Of a stretch of DNA of 5,479 nucleotides, positions 1 through 4,956 are shown in pieces. The notes below the pieces were generated by a model. That model ran no database searches. It had not been told where the DNA came from and saw nothing but the letters and a program-made list of their open reading frames with translations. This stretch comes from Marmoricola sp. (GTDB lineage: Bacteria > Actinomycetota > Actinomycetes > Propionibacteriales > Nocardioidaceae), in NCBI GenBank assembly GCA_030151765.1, contig JASLCW010000389.1, positions 1 through 5,479 on the forward strand, read 5' to 3'. The position numbers were made by a program, and so were the translations under genes. How positions within the stretch are numbered: position 1 is the first letter of the stretch; each line of letters opens with the position of its first letter.

Positions 1-196
1 CCACAGCCCCCAACTGGCGCGTATGCGACACACCGTCCCGAGCCACCTCGGCCGGAGAGACCGCATACGCCAGTGCCCATTCCCGCGCGATCAGCAACTG
101 CTCGGCCTCCGCGGCACGCCGGGCAGCGTGGTTGGCCTCGGCACGCGCGAGCAACTGCTCGGTGTCATCGGAGGGCGCGGGCGGGGAGTAGCTCAT
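1..196 (-). CDS. Partial DUF222/13E12-like (HNH endonuclease family) protein, N-terminus
   Basis: This is an open minus-strand frame with strong G/C third positions. It starts at ATG 196 and runs off the left edge, leaving about 65 residues. The visible part has an acidic, Pro/Ser-rich start (MSYSPPAPSDDTEQLL), then an Ala/Arg/Glu-rich helical stretch in which the motif EQLL occurs twice, then AREWALAY and VSPAEVARDG. The pattern of a helical N-terminus followed by an EWA-type motif resembles actinobacterial DUF222 proteins, which usually end in an HNH nuclease domain. That domain would lie outside the window. An in-frame ATG at 205 would add three residues. GGAAG (211-207) suits ATG 196 better, but neither start has ideal spacing. 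The gene is divergent from the Tad operon and is preceded by an SOS-box-like palindrome. The coding call is fairly firm; the family call is tentative because the diagnostic domain is missing. Confidence 0.6.
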   Translation of the reverse strand, partial: MSYSPPAPSDDTEQLLARAEANHAARRAAEAEQLLIAREWALAYAVSPAEVARDGVSHTRQLGAV

Positions 197-210
197 GCCC
201 TTCATTCTTC

Positions 211-224
211 CGCACATATGTACG
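211..224 (-). promoter_or_regulatory. SOS (LexA) box-like palindrome upstream of the DUF222-like gene
   Basis: The sequence CGCACATATGTACG matches the Gram-positive/actinobacterial LexA consensus CGAAC-N4-GTTCG at every position except one in each arm. The core ACATATGT (214-221) is a perfect palindrome. It ends 14 bases upstream of ATG 196 on the minus strand, or 5 bases upstream of the alternative ATG 205, so a bound repressor would block expression of that gene. In Mycobacterium tuberculosis several 13E12 (DUF222) genes are known to be preceded by LexA boxes, which fits this context. Binding is inferred and was not scored against a matrix. Confidence 0.4.
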
Positions 225-272
225 AGCGTGAAGGGAGTCTGGGCGATCGGGCCGGGTGATGTTGCCGGGAGG

Positions 273-299
273 GCAGAAACTTGTCACCCCCATAACAAA
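273..299. repeat. 27-base direct repeat, copy 1 (CRP-like dyad)
   Basis: This copy is identical at 24 of 27 positions to 441-467. It begins GCAGAAACTTGTCAC and ends in AACAAA. Within it, TGTCA-N6-TAACA (282-297) is an imperfect dyad similar to the CRP/GlxR operator TGTGA-N6-TCACA, with two departures. It stands out as A/T-richer than the surrounding GC-rich sequence. It may be a regulator-binding site for the tad operon or the divergent gene, or a copy of a dispersed genomic repeat. Confidence 0.6.
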
Positions 300-352
300 C
301 GGAAATCGCGACCGCCGACCGTGAGCCGGGAATCAGCCCAAGCCGGCGAGCG

Positions 353-403
353 CCCGGTCCCGTCGCTGCGCCTTCCGGTGACCGGAGAAGACCCGGGCCC
401 GGG
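353..403. repeat. GC-rich nested inverted repeat (hairpin)
   Basis: The outer arms CCCGGTCCCG (353-362) and CGGGCCCGGG (394-403) pair at 9 of 10 positions. An inner hairpin, TCCGG (374-378) with CCGGA (382-386), closes on a three-base loop. The right arm lies in a perfect 12-base palindrome, CCCGGGCCCGGG (392-403). No T-run follows on either strand, so it is not a classical intrinsic terminator. It could be an RNA structure in a 5' leader, a T-less terminator of the kind seen in actinobacteria, or a by-product of high GC content. Confidence 0.4.
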
Positions 404-440
404 AACGCGCCGCAACCCCCGTCCTGCGACCCGAAGGACA

Positions 441-467
441 GCAGAAACTTGTCACTTCCATCACAAA
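441..467. repeat. 27-base direct repeat, copy 2 (CRP-like dyad)
   Basis: This is the second copy of the repeat at 273-299, with exactly 168 bases between starts. Here the dyad is TGTCA-N6-TCACA (450-465), one base from the CRP/GlxR-type consensus TGTGA-N6-TCACA, and the flanking GCAGAAAC is kept as well. It lies about 80 bases upstream of the cpaF start, where an activator or repressor site for the tad operon could sit. The regulator is not identified. Confidence 0.6.
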
Positions 468-532
468 TCTCGGCGCCCCCACAACCGGAGCAACGGCCCC
501 ACCGCCTGCACCCGATTGGCCGCAACGACAGC

Positions 533-539
533 GGGGGAG
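533..539 (+). promoter_or_regulatory. Ribosome binding site deciding the cpaF start
   Basis: GGGGGAG lies 9 bases before ATG 549. The other in-frame ATG at 540 would have only one or no spacer bases, so 549 is the better start. Confidence 0.65.
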
Positions 540-548
540 ATGGTGCCC

Positions 549-1814
549 ATGACCTCCGCGCCGACACCCCCAGCGCCACCCGCAGGCAACGCGCTGCTGC
601 CGGGACTCGACGCCGATCTGCGCGAGCTGATCAGGGCGGAGGGCGTCGACCCGCAGCGCGAAGCAGATGCCGTACGACGGCTCGCCGATCTCGTCATCGA
701 CCGTCACAACGACCAGGCCCTGACGGGCGTGGTCGAGCCGATCTCCGATCGGACCCCGGTCGCGGACGAACTGCTCGCCGGCGTCTGCGGCTTCGGGCCG
801 CTGCAGCGCTTCCTGGACGACCCGGAGATCGAAGAGATCTGGATCAACGAGCCGAGCCGGGTCTTCGTGGCGCGACGTGGCCGGCACGAGCTGACCGACG
901 TGATCCTCGATCGTGAGCAGGTCGCGGAGCTGGTGGAGCGGATGCTGAAGGCGAGCGGCCGGCGCCTCGACCTGAGCAGCCCTTTCGTCGATGCGATGTT
1001 GCCCGGTGGGCACCGGTTGCACGTCGTGCTGGAAGGGATCAGCAGAGGCTTCGCGGCGGTGAACATCAGGAAATTCCTGGCGCGCGCGGGCAGTCTCGAC
1101 GACCTGGTGGCGCTCGGCTCGCTGACCGCTGCGGCCGCTGACTTCTTGAGGGCGGTCGTGCAGGCGGGGCTGAATGTGCTGATCGCCGGCGGAACCCATG
1201 TGGGCAAGACGACGCTGCTGAACTGCCTGGTCGATGCGGTGCCGGGGACGGGCCGGATCATCACGGTGGAGGAGGTCACCGAACTGTTCGTCGACCATCC
1301 CGACGTGGTCAATCTTCAGACCAGGCAGGCCGGACTCGAGGGAACTGGGACGGTTACTCTGCGCGACCTGGTCCGGGAGGCGCTGCGGATGCGGCCGACC
1401 AGGATCGTCGTCGGTGAGGTTCGGTCGGCTGAGTGTCTCGACCTGCTGCTGGCGTTCAACTCGGGCCTTCCCGGCATGGCGACGCTGCACGCCAACAGTG
1501 CGCGCGAGGCACTCGTGAAGATGTGCACACTGCCCCTGCTCGCGGGGGAGAACATCTCGGTGCGCTTCGTGCTCCCGACGGTCGCGGCATCGGTCGACAT
1601 CGTCGTCCACCTCGGAATCGACGGGGACGGGCGGCGCACGGTCGACGAGATCGTCTCGGTGCCGGGCCGCATCGAGGACGAGGTGATCGAGATCGAGCCG
1701 CTCTTCGTACGCCGGGGCGCCGGCCTGGTGCGCGCTTCCGGCGTACCGACGCGGCTGGAGTCCTTCGAGCGTTGCGGTATCGACGTCCTCGGCCTGCTCC
1801 GCGAGGCCGTCTGA
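549..1814 (+). CDS. cpaF: CpaF/TadA-type Tad pilus assembly ATPase
   Basis: This 421-residue cytoplasmic secretion ATPase of the GspE/VirB11 superfamily powers assembly of Tad/Flp pili. A Pro-rich start is followed by the N-terminal domain with GFGPLQRFLDDPEIEEIWIN (residues 81-100) and FVDAMLPGGHRLH (146-158). The NIRKF segment (172-176) leads into the ATPase core. The Walker A is GGTHVGKTT (214-222, Lys220). An acidic VEEVTEL segment (240-246) follows. The Walker B is RIVVGEVR with Glu290, and the histidine box is TLHANS (His314). Length and motif order are normal for the family. The Walker A has His-Val where CpaF proteins mostly have Gly-Ser, but it still fits GxxxxGKT. The start at 549 is set by the GGGGGAG site; the open frame upstream is not CpaF-like. 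The stop (TGA 1812-1814) overlaps the tadB ATG by one base, indicating one operon and translational coupling. Confidence 0.95.
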   Translation: MTSAPTPPAPPAGNALLPGLDADLRELIRAEGVDPQREADAVRRLADLVIDRHNDQALTGVVEPISDRTPVADELLAGVCGFGPLQRFLDDPEIEEIWINEPSRVFVARRGRHELTDVILDREQVAELVERMLKASGRRLDLSSPFVDAMLPGGHRLHVVLEGISRGFAAVNIRKFLARAGSLDDLVALGSLTAAAADFLRAVVQAGLNVLIAGGTHVGKTTLLNCLVDAVPGTGRIITVEEVTELFVDHPDVVNLQTRQAGLEGTGTVTLRDLVREALRMRPTRIVVGEVRSAECLDLLLAFNSGLPGMATLHANSAREALVKMCTLPLLAGENISVRFVLPTVAASVDIVVHLGIDGDGRRTVDEIVSVPGRIEDEVIEIEPLFVRRGAGLVRASGVPTRLESFERCGIDVLGLLREAV

Positions 1815-2659
1815 TGGGCGCGGTCGTCGGGCTGTGCTTCGGTCTGGGCGCCGTCCTGGTGCTCGCCGCGACGAGCCCGCGTGCCCGGACCGTGCCCCCG
1901 CGCGGGCGGCTGCGGAGCCTGTTGGATGACGCCGGCCTGCCCGCAGTCGGTACGACGATCCTAGTCGCCGCCTGTGCCTGCTCCGGCCTCCTCGGCGCGC
2001 TGGTCGCCGGGCTGGTTTCGCGGACGGCGCCGGTCGCTCTCGTCCTCGGATGCCTGTCGGCGTGGGCGCCGGTGACCTGGCTGCGGGGTCGTGCGCGGCG
2101 CCGACATCGTGAGTACGCCGAGGCCTGGCCCGAGTCGATCGACCACCTCTCCTCCGCGGTCCGCGCGGGCCTGTCCCTGCCCGAGGGCCTTGCCGCATTG
2201 GGGCATCGGGGGCCTGCTCCGCTGCGCCCGGCCTTCGTTGCCTTCGCTCATGACTACGAGGCGAGTGGGCGTTTCGGTGAGGCGCTCGATCGGTTGAAGG
2301 CGCGGCTCGCCGATCCGGTCGGTGACCAGGTGATCGAGTCCTTGCGCATCGCCCGCGAGGTCGGCGGCAGCGATCTCGGGCGGCTGCTGCGCACGCTGTC
2401 CTCCTGGCTGCGCGACGATGCCCGCACCCGGGCGGAGCTCGAGGCCCGTCAGGCGTGGGTGGTCAATGGTGCGCGGCTCTCGGTGGCGGCGCCCTGGCTG
2501 GTGCTGGGACTGCTCTGCTTCCAGCCCGAGGTGATCCACCGCTATGCAACAACCACCGGGACGCTCGTCCTCCTGGGCGGCGCGGGCATCGGAGTCGTCG
2601 CCTACCGGCTGATGCTGCGCCTCGGCAGGTTGCCCGTCCAGCAGCGGGTGCTGCAGTGA
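1814..2659 (+). CDS. tadB: TadB-like inner-membrane platform protein (T2SSF family)
   Basis: This 281-residue integral membrane protein of the type II secretion F family is one of the two platform subunits on which the Tad ATPase acts. Likely membrane segments are at residues 4-20, 47-70, 73-90, 220-236 and 249-266. The cytoplasmic T2SSF domain lies between the third and fourth segments. It carries typical TadB wording: AWPESIDHLSSAVRAGLSLPE (104-124 region), RIAREVGGSDLGRLLRTLSSWL (178-199) and RAELEARQAW (206-215). The ATG at 1814 overlaps the cpaF stop (TGATG). The open frame continues further upstream inside cpaF, but that part is only a shadow. The stop overlaps the tadC GTG by four bases. 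The length is typical for actinobacterial TadB. Confidence 0.9.
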   Translation: MGAVVGLCFGLGAVLVLAATSPRARTVPPRGRLRSLLDDAGLPAVGTTILVAACACSGLLGALVAGLVSRTAPVALVLGCLSAWAPVTWLRGRARRRHREYAEAWPESIDHLSSAVRAGLSLPEGLAALGHRGPAPLRPAFVAFAHDYEASGRFGEALDRLKARLADPVGDQVIESLRIAREVGGSDLGRLLRTLSSWLRDDARTRAELEARQAWVVNGARLSVAAPWLVLGLLCFQPEVIHRYATTTGTLVLLGGAGIGVVAYRLMLRLGRLPVQQRVLQ

Positions 2660-3573
2660 TCGCGGGTGCGCTGGTCGGCGGAGGCTTCGGCCTCGGAGCC
2701 TGCCTCGTCCTGGCCGGCATCGCCGGCGCGGCGCGCTCCCGATTCGCCCGGCGGGTGACGGTCTATCTCCGCGATCTGCCGCAGTCCGGACGGCTTCCCG
2801 GGGCGGGCCTGCCGCACTCCTTCGCCGGTGGCATCGCGGGTACGACGGCTCGGTGGGGTGCTGACGCCGTCGACCGGATCCTCGGCGGTGCCCAGTCCGT
2901 ACGCCGGCGCCTGGTGCGCAACGGCTCCGTCATGACCGTCCACGACTTCCGTGTCTCGCAGGCGGTCTGGGGCGCGTCGGCCTTCGCCCTCGCGGCGATC
3001 CCGGCCGGACTGATCTCCTTCGAGGAGCCGGATCGAACGGTGCCGCTCTTCGTCTGCTGCTGCTTCGCCGGAGCTCTCGGCGTGCTGCTCCGCGAGAACC
3101 GGCTGACCAGCGAGGTGGCCCGCCGGGAGCGGGCGATGCTGGCCGAGTTCCCCGCCTTCGCATCGCTCCTCGCGCTCGCTGTTGCTGCCGGCGAAGGACC
3201 GGTCGGCGCGCTGCAGCGGGTCGTCTCACGTTCGCGGGGCGCCTTGAGCGACGAACTCGGCCGGGTGCTGGGAGAGGTGCGGACCGGCTCGTCGGTCACC
3301 GAGGCCTTCGACGCGCTGGCGGCCCGCACCGGTCTGCCCGTCCTGGCCCGTTTCGCCGAGTCCGTCGCCATCGCCGTCGACCGCGGAACCCCGCTCGCGG
3401 AGGTGCTGCACGCTCAGGCGGCCGATGTACGCGAGGCGGGCCGCCGGGAGTTGATCGAGGCCAGCGCACGCAAGGAGGTGCTGATGATGCTCCCGGTTGT
3501 CTTCCTGGTGCTCCCGACCGTCGTGGTCTTCGCCTTCTTCCCGGGTTTCGTCGGGCTGCGGATGGTCGTCTGA
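2656..3573 (+). CDS. tadC: TadC-like inner-membrane platform protein (T2SSF family)
   Basis: This 305-residue membrane protein is the second T2SSF platform subunit. A hydrophobic segment opens the protein (residues 3-24). A basic linker with VRRRLVRNG (82-90) follows, then hydrophobic segments at about 104-121 and 130-145. The cytoplasmic T2SSF domain has EFPAFASLLALAVAAGEGP (164-182), LGRVLGEVRTGSSVTEAFDALA (201-222) and EASARKEVLMMLPVVFL (268-284). The last segment runs to residue 300. Such a final ARKE-x-MMLP helix is typical of TadC. GTG 2656 is chosen because GTGA overlaps the tadB stop and no better start fits the hydrophobic N-terminus. No strong ribosome site precedes it, so translation is probably coupled to tadB. 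With TadB it would form the membrane platform. Confidence 0.9.
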   Translation: MIAGALVGGGFGLGACLVLAGIAGAARSRFARRVTVYLRDLPQSGRLPGAGLPHSFAGGIAGTTARWGADAVDRILGGAQSVRRRLVRNGSVMTVHDFRVSQAVWGASAFALAAIPAGLISFEEPDRTVPLFVCCCFAGALGVLLRENRLTSEVARRERAMLAEFPAFASLLALAVAAGEGPVGALQRVVSRSRGALSDELGRVLGEVRTGSSVTEAFDALAARTGLPVLARFAESVAIAVDRGTPLAEVLHAQAADVREAGRRELIEASARKEVLMMLPVVFLVLPTVVVFAFFPGFVGLRMVV

Positions 3574-3579
3574 ATGAAC

Positions 3580-3586
3580 AGAGGGG
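3580..3586 (+). promoter_or_regulatory. Ribosome binding site of the pilin-like gene
   Basis: AGAGGGG lies 5 bases before ATG 3592. It favours that start over ATG 3574, which directly follows the tadC stop and has no ribosome site of its own. A separate good site here fits a pilin that is needed in many copies. Confidence 0.6.
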
Positions 3587-3591
3587 TCGAG

Positions 3592-3750
3592 ATGAAGCAA
3601 TGGCGGTGGGCTCGTGAGGAGCGTGGAGATGTCCCTGGGTGGGTCTTGGTGACCATCATGACCGCGGGTCTCACGACCGCGTTGTGGGCGATCGCCAAAC
3701 CGCAACTGGTCGCGATGCTGAGCCATGCGCTGTCGTCGGTCACGGGGTGA
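3592..3750 (+). CDS. Small Flp-pilin-like membrane protein
   Basis: This 52-residue protein begins MKQWRWAREERGDVPGW and continues into a single hydrophobic helix (about residues 15-36), then AKPQLVAMLSHALSSVTG. It sits between tadC and tadE, exactly where actinobacterial Tad clusters encode their small pilin (DUF4244-like, Rv3656c position). The architecture is that of a Flp pilin: a basic leader, an RG site (Arg11-Gly12) and one N-terminal helix. Prepilin peptidase would be expected to cut after Gly12. The Glu at +5 that most Flp pilins need is replaced by Trp17. That makes it either a divergent pilin or a small membrane accessory protein. An in-frame ATG at 3574 would add six residues. Its end overlaps the tadE start by 26 bases. 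The coding call is strong from position and codon use; the pilin role is inferred. Confidence 0.8.
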   Translation: MKQWRWAREERGDVPGWVLVTIMTAGLTTALWAIAKPQLVAMLSHALSSVTG

Positions 3751-4114
3751 CCGGGGTGCGGCGGTGGTCGACTTCGTCCTCGTCACGATCGTGCTGGTGC
3801 CGTTCGTTCTCGGCATCGTCCAGGTCGCCCTGGTCCTGCACGTACGCAACACCCTTGCGGCGGCCGCCGCCGAGGGAGCCCGCTACGGGGCGACGATCGA
3901 TCGCCGTCCGGTCGACGGCGCTGCGCGTGCTCGCGCACAGATCGGCTCAGCACTCGCGGGCCGCTATGCCGACCAGGTCCGGGCCGGGTGGGAGATCGTC
4001 GACGGGCTCCGGACGGTCGTCGTACGGGTGCGTGCCGAGGTGCCGACCCTCGGGCTCCTCGGCCCCGGCGTCTCCTTCGAGGTCACCGGTCACGCGATCG
4101 CGGAGGAGCAGTGA
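3725..4114 (+). CDS. tadE: TadE-family minor pilin/pseudopilin
   Basis: This is a 129-residue TadE-like protein. A basic leader (MRCRRSRGDRG) ends at Gly11, a likely prepilin-peptidase site. It is followed by AAVVDFVLV, with Asp16 at +5 in the place of the usual Glu, and one transmembrane helix (about 13-39). The conserved segment HVRNTLAAAAAEGARYGA (39-56) follows, then a small extracytoplasmic domain ending in a beta-rich part (RTVVVRVRAEVPTLG) and GVSFEVTGHAIAEEQ. All of these are typical of actinobacterial TadE. ATG 3725 lies inside the pilin gene. No good ribosome site precedes it, so translation is probably coupled to the upstream gene. Its last codons contain the GGAGGAG site that appears to serve the next gene, whose frame is problematic. 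Confidence 0.88.
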   Translation: MRCRRSRGDRGAAVVDFVLVTIVLVPFVLGIVQVALVLHVRNTLAAAAAEGARYGATIDRRPVDGAARARAQIGSALAGRYADQVRAGWEIVDGLRTVVVRVRAEVPTLGLLGPGVSFEVTGHAIAEEQ

Positions 4115-4535
4115 GTCGGGGACGGCGCTGGTCGAGTTCTGCTGGCTGGCGCTGCTCCTGATGGTGCCGCTGGTCTACGTCGTCCTCACCGTCTTCGCGG
4201 CGCAGCGGGCGGCCTTCGCGGCCGCCGATGCGGCCCGGATCGCGGGCCGTGCCTTCCTGACCGCGCCCGACCAGGTCACCGGGCGGGCGCGTGCGGAACT
4301 GGCGGTGCGGCTGGCCTTCGCCGACCAGCGCATCGACGTCACCCCGCATCTTCGGGTGCGTTGCCGACCACGACCCTCGGCTTGTCTGTCGCCGGGTTCG
4401 GTGGTCAGTGTCCGGGTGTGGGGTCAGGTGCCGCTGCCGTTCGCGCCTGCCCTCTTCGGTGGCGGCCGGCCGAGCCTCCACATCGAGTCCGAGCACGCGG
4501 CGCCCTACGGCGAGTTCCGGGAGGGTCGCCCGTGA
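4032..4535 (+). CDS. Second TadE-like pseudopilin, start uncertain or frameshifted
   Basis: The clear part of this protein starts at about 4113: ESGTALVEF, then one transmembrane helix (WLALLLMVPLVYVVLTVFAA), then QRAAFAAADAARIAGRAFLT. The outer domain has two cysteines in RCRPRPSACLSPGS, followed by VRVWGQVPLPF. This wording is typical of the TadE-like protein that follows TadE in actinobacterial Tad operons, probably a minor pilin with a disulfide. The start is the problem. The nearest in-frame start codons are GTG 4032 (used here, 167 residues) and ATG 3966, both deep inside tadE, giving a long Ser/Pro/Arg leader with no good ribosome site. The strong site at 4102-4108 points instead to GTG 4111, one frame off. 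A lost G in the 4118-4121 run, a sequencing error, or ribosomal slippage would explain this. The end overlaps the next gene by GTGA. Confidence 0.72.
   Translation: MPRCRPSGSSAPASPSRSPVTRSRRSSESGTALVEFCWLALLLMVPLVYVVLTVFAAQRAAFAAADAARIAGRAFLTAPDQVTGRARAELAVRLAFADQRIDVTPHLRVRCRPRPSACLSPGSVVSVRVWGQVPLPFAPALFGGGRPSLHIESEHAAPYGEFREGRP
4102..4113 (+). promoter_or_regulatory. Strong ribosome site plus GTG start that leads into the wrong frame
   Basis: GGAGGAG (4102-4108) lies two bases before GTG 4111, which overlaps the tadE stop as GTGA. This is the same arrangement used by other genes in the operon. Yet the frame from GTG 4111 closes at a TGA after 16 codons, while the TadE-like protein continues in the neighbouring frame. 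One extra G in the run at 4118-4121 would join the two as MSRGTALVEF. Confidence 0.55.
4519..4525 (+). promoter_or_regulatory. Ribosome binding site of the TadE/G-like gene
   Basis: GGGAGGG lies 6 bases before GTG 4532. It fixes that start, which overlaps the previous stop as GTGA. Confidence 0.7.
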
Positions 4536-4945
4536 GGCGTGACGAGAGCGGCAGCATCACGCCGATGGTCATCGGCTTCACCCTCGTGGTGGCCGTCCTG
4601 CTGGCGGTCGTGATCGATGCCTCCGCGGCCTTCCTGGTCCGGCAGCGGCTGGACTCGATCGCCGATGCGGCGGCGCTGGCCGCGACGGAGGGGCTGGAGG
4701 GGGCGGCGGCCTACGTCGGTGGACTCGACGAGCGCGCGGTGATCGACCCGGTGGTCGCGACGCGGTACGCCGCCGGCTCCGTCGCGGACGCGCACCTGCC
4801 CGGGATCGGCTTCGAGGTGCATACCCGCGAGCGGGTCGTCGAGGTCGACGTACGGCTGCCGCTGCGCCTCCCGATCCCGGTGCCGGGCGTCAGCGGAAGC
4901 GTGGTGACCGGCCACGCCGCGTCGGTCGTGGAAGTCCGACGGTAG
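4532..4945 (+). CDS. Short TadE/G-like pilus assembly protein (Tad N-terminal domain)
   Basis: This 137-residue membrane protein begins MRRDESGSITPMVIGFTLVV and has one transmembrane helix (about 11-35). Next comes the conserved RQRLDSIADAAALAATEG (37-54), which is the hallmark of the TadE/G-like N-terminal region found in Flp assembly proteins. The rest is a small outer domain with EVHTRERVVEVDVRLPLRLP (95-114) and a C-terminal VTGHAASVVEVRR, similar in wording to the end of TadE (VTGHA). It is far shorter than proteobacterial TadG, which carries a von Willebrand domain, but this length is usual in actinobacteria. It is the last gene of the operon. Its stop codon overlaps a possible promoter of prfB. 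It probably acts as a membrane-anchored minor component of the pilus. Confidence 0.85.
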   Translation: MRRDESGSITPMVIGFTLVVAVLLAVVIDASAAFLVRQRLDSIADAAALAATEGLEGAAAYVGGLDERAVIDPVVATRYAAGSVADAHLPGIGFEVHTRERVVEVDVRLPLRLPIPVPGVSGSVVTGHAASVVEVRR

Positions 4946-4948
4946 GCT
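4943..4948 (+). promoter_or_regulatory. Candidate -10 element for leaderless prfB mRNA
   Basis: TAGGCT fits the actinobacterial -10 pattern TANNNT and contains the stop codon of the preceding Tad gene. Its end is 8 bases before GTG 4957, so transcription would begin at or next to the start codon. The bases between (GTCTCCTC) are pyrimidine-rich and hold no Shine-Dalgarno sequence, which fits a leaderless message. I see no clear -35 element. Confidence 0.45.
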
Positions 4949-4956
4949 GTCTCCTC

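Larger units (their letters stand above)
197..548. other. Divergent intergenic region between the DUF222-like gene and the tad operon
   Basis: I see no convincing gene in these 352 bases. The frame of cpaF is open back to ATG 195, but the intervening codons do not look like a CpaF N-terminus. The stretch holds, in order, an SOS-like palindrome, the first 27-base repeat, a GC-rich inverted repeat, the second 27-base repeat, and the cpaF ribosome binding site. TA dinucleotides occur at only three places (217, 221 and 293) and none begins a TANNNT -10 element on the plus strand, so no classical sigma-A promoter for the tad operon can be named. The TTGTCA inside each repeat resembles a -35 box but has no matching -10. 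Confidence 0.6.

Noticed and set aside
392..403. Intrinsic terminator at CCCGGGCCCGGG
   Set aside because: There is no T-run on either strand and no gene ends nearby that would need it.
273..467. A small CRISPR array
   Set aside because: There are only two copies, the 141-base gap is far longer than a spacer, and there are no cas genes nearby.
540..542. ATG 540 as the cpaF start
   Set aside because: It is in frame but directly abuts the GGGGGAG site, leaving no spacer. ATG 549 has a workable distance.
195..548. N-terminal extension of CpaF by 118 codons from ATG 195
   Set aside because: The extension is not CpaF-like, runs through the repeats and hairpin, and the only good ribosome site (533-539) points to ATG 549.
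333..2198. A 621-residue open frame on the minus strand
   Set aside because: It is antisense to cpaF and tadB, has Arg/Pro/Asp-rich low-complexity translation with no recognisable domain, and is explained by the high-GC codon pattern of the plus-strand genes.
3226..3852. A minus-strand frame with His/Arg/Asp-rich translation
   Set aside because: It is antisense to tadC, the pilin-like gene and tadE, with low-complexity composition typical of shadows.
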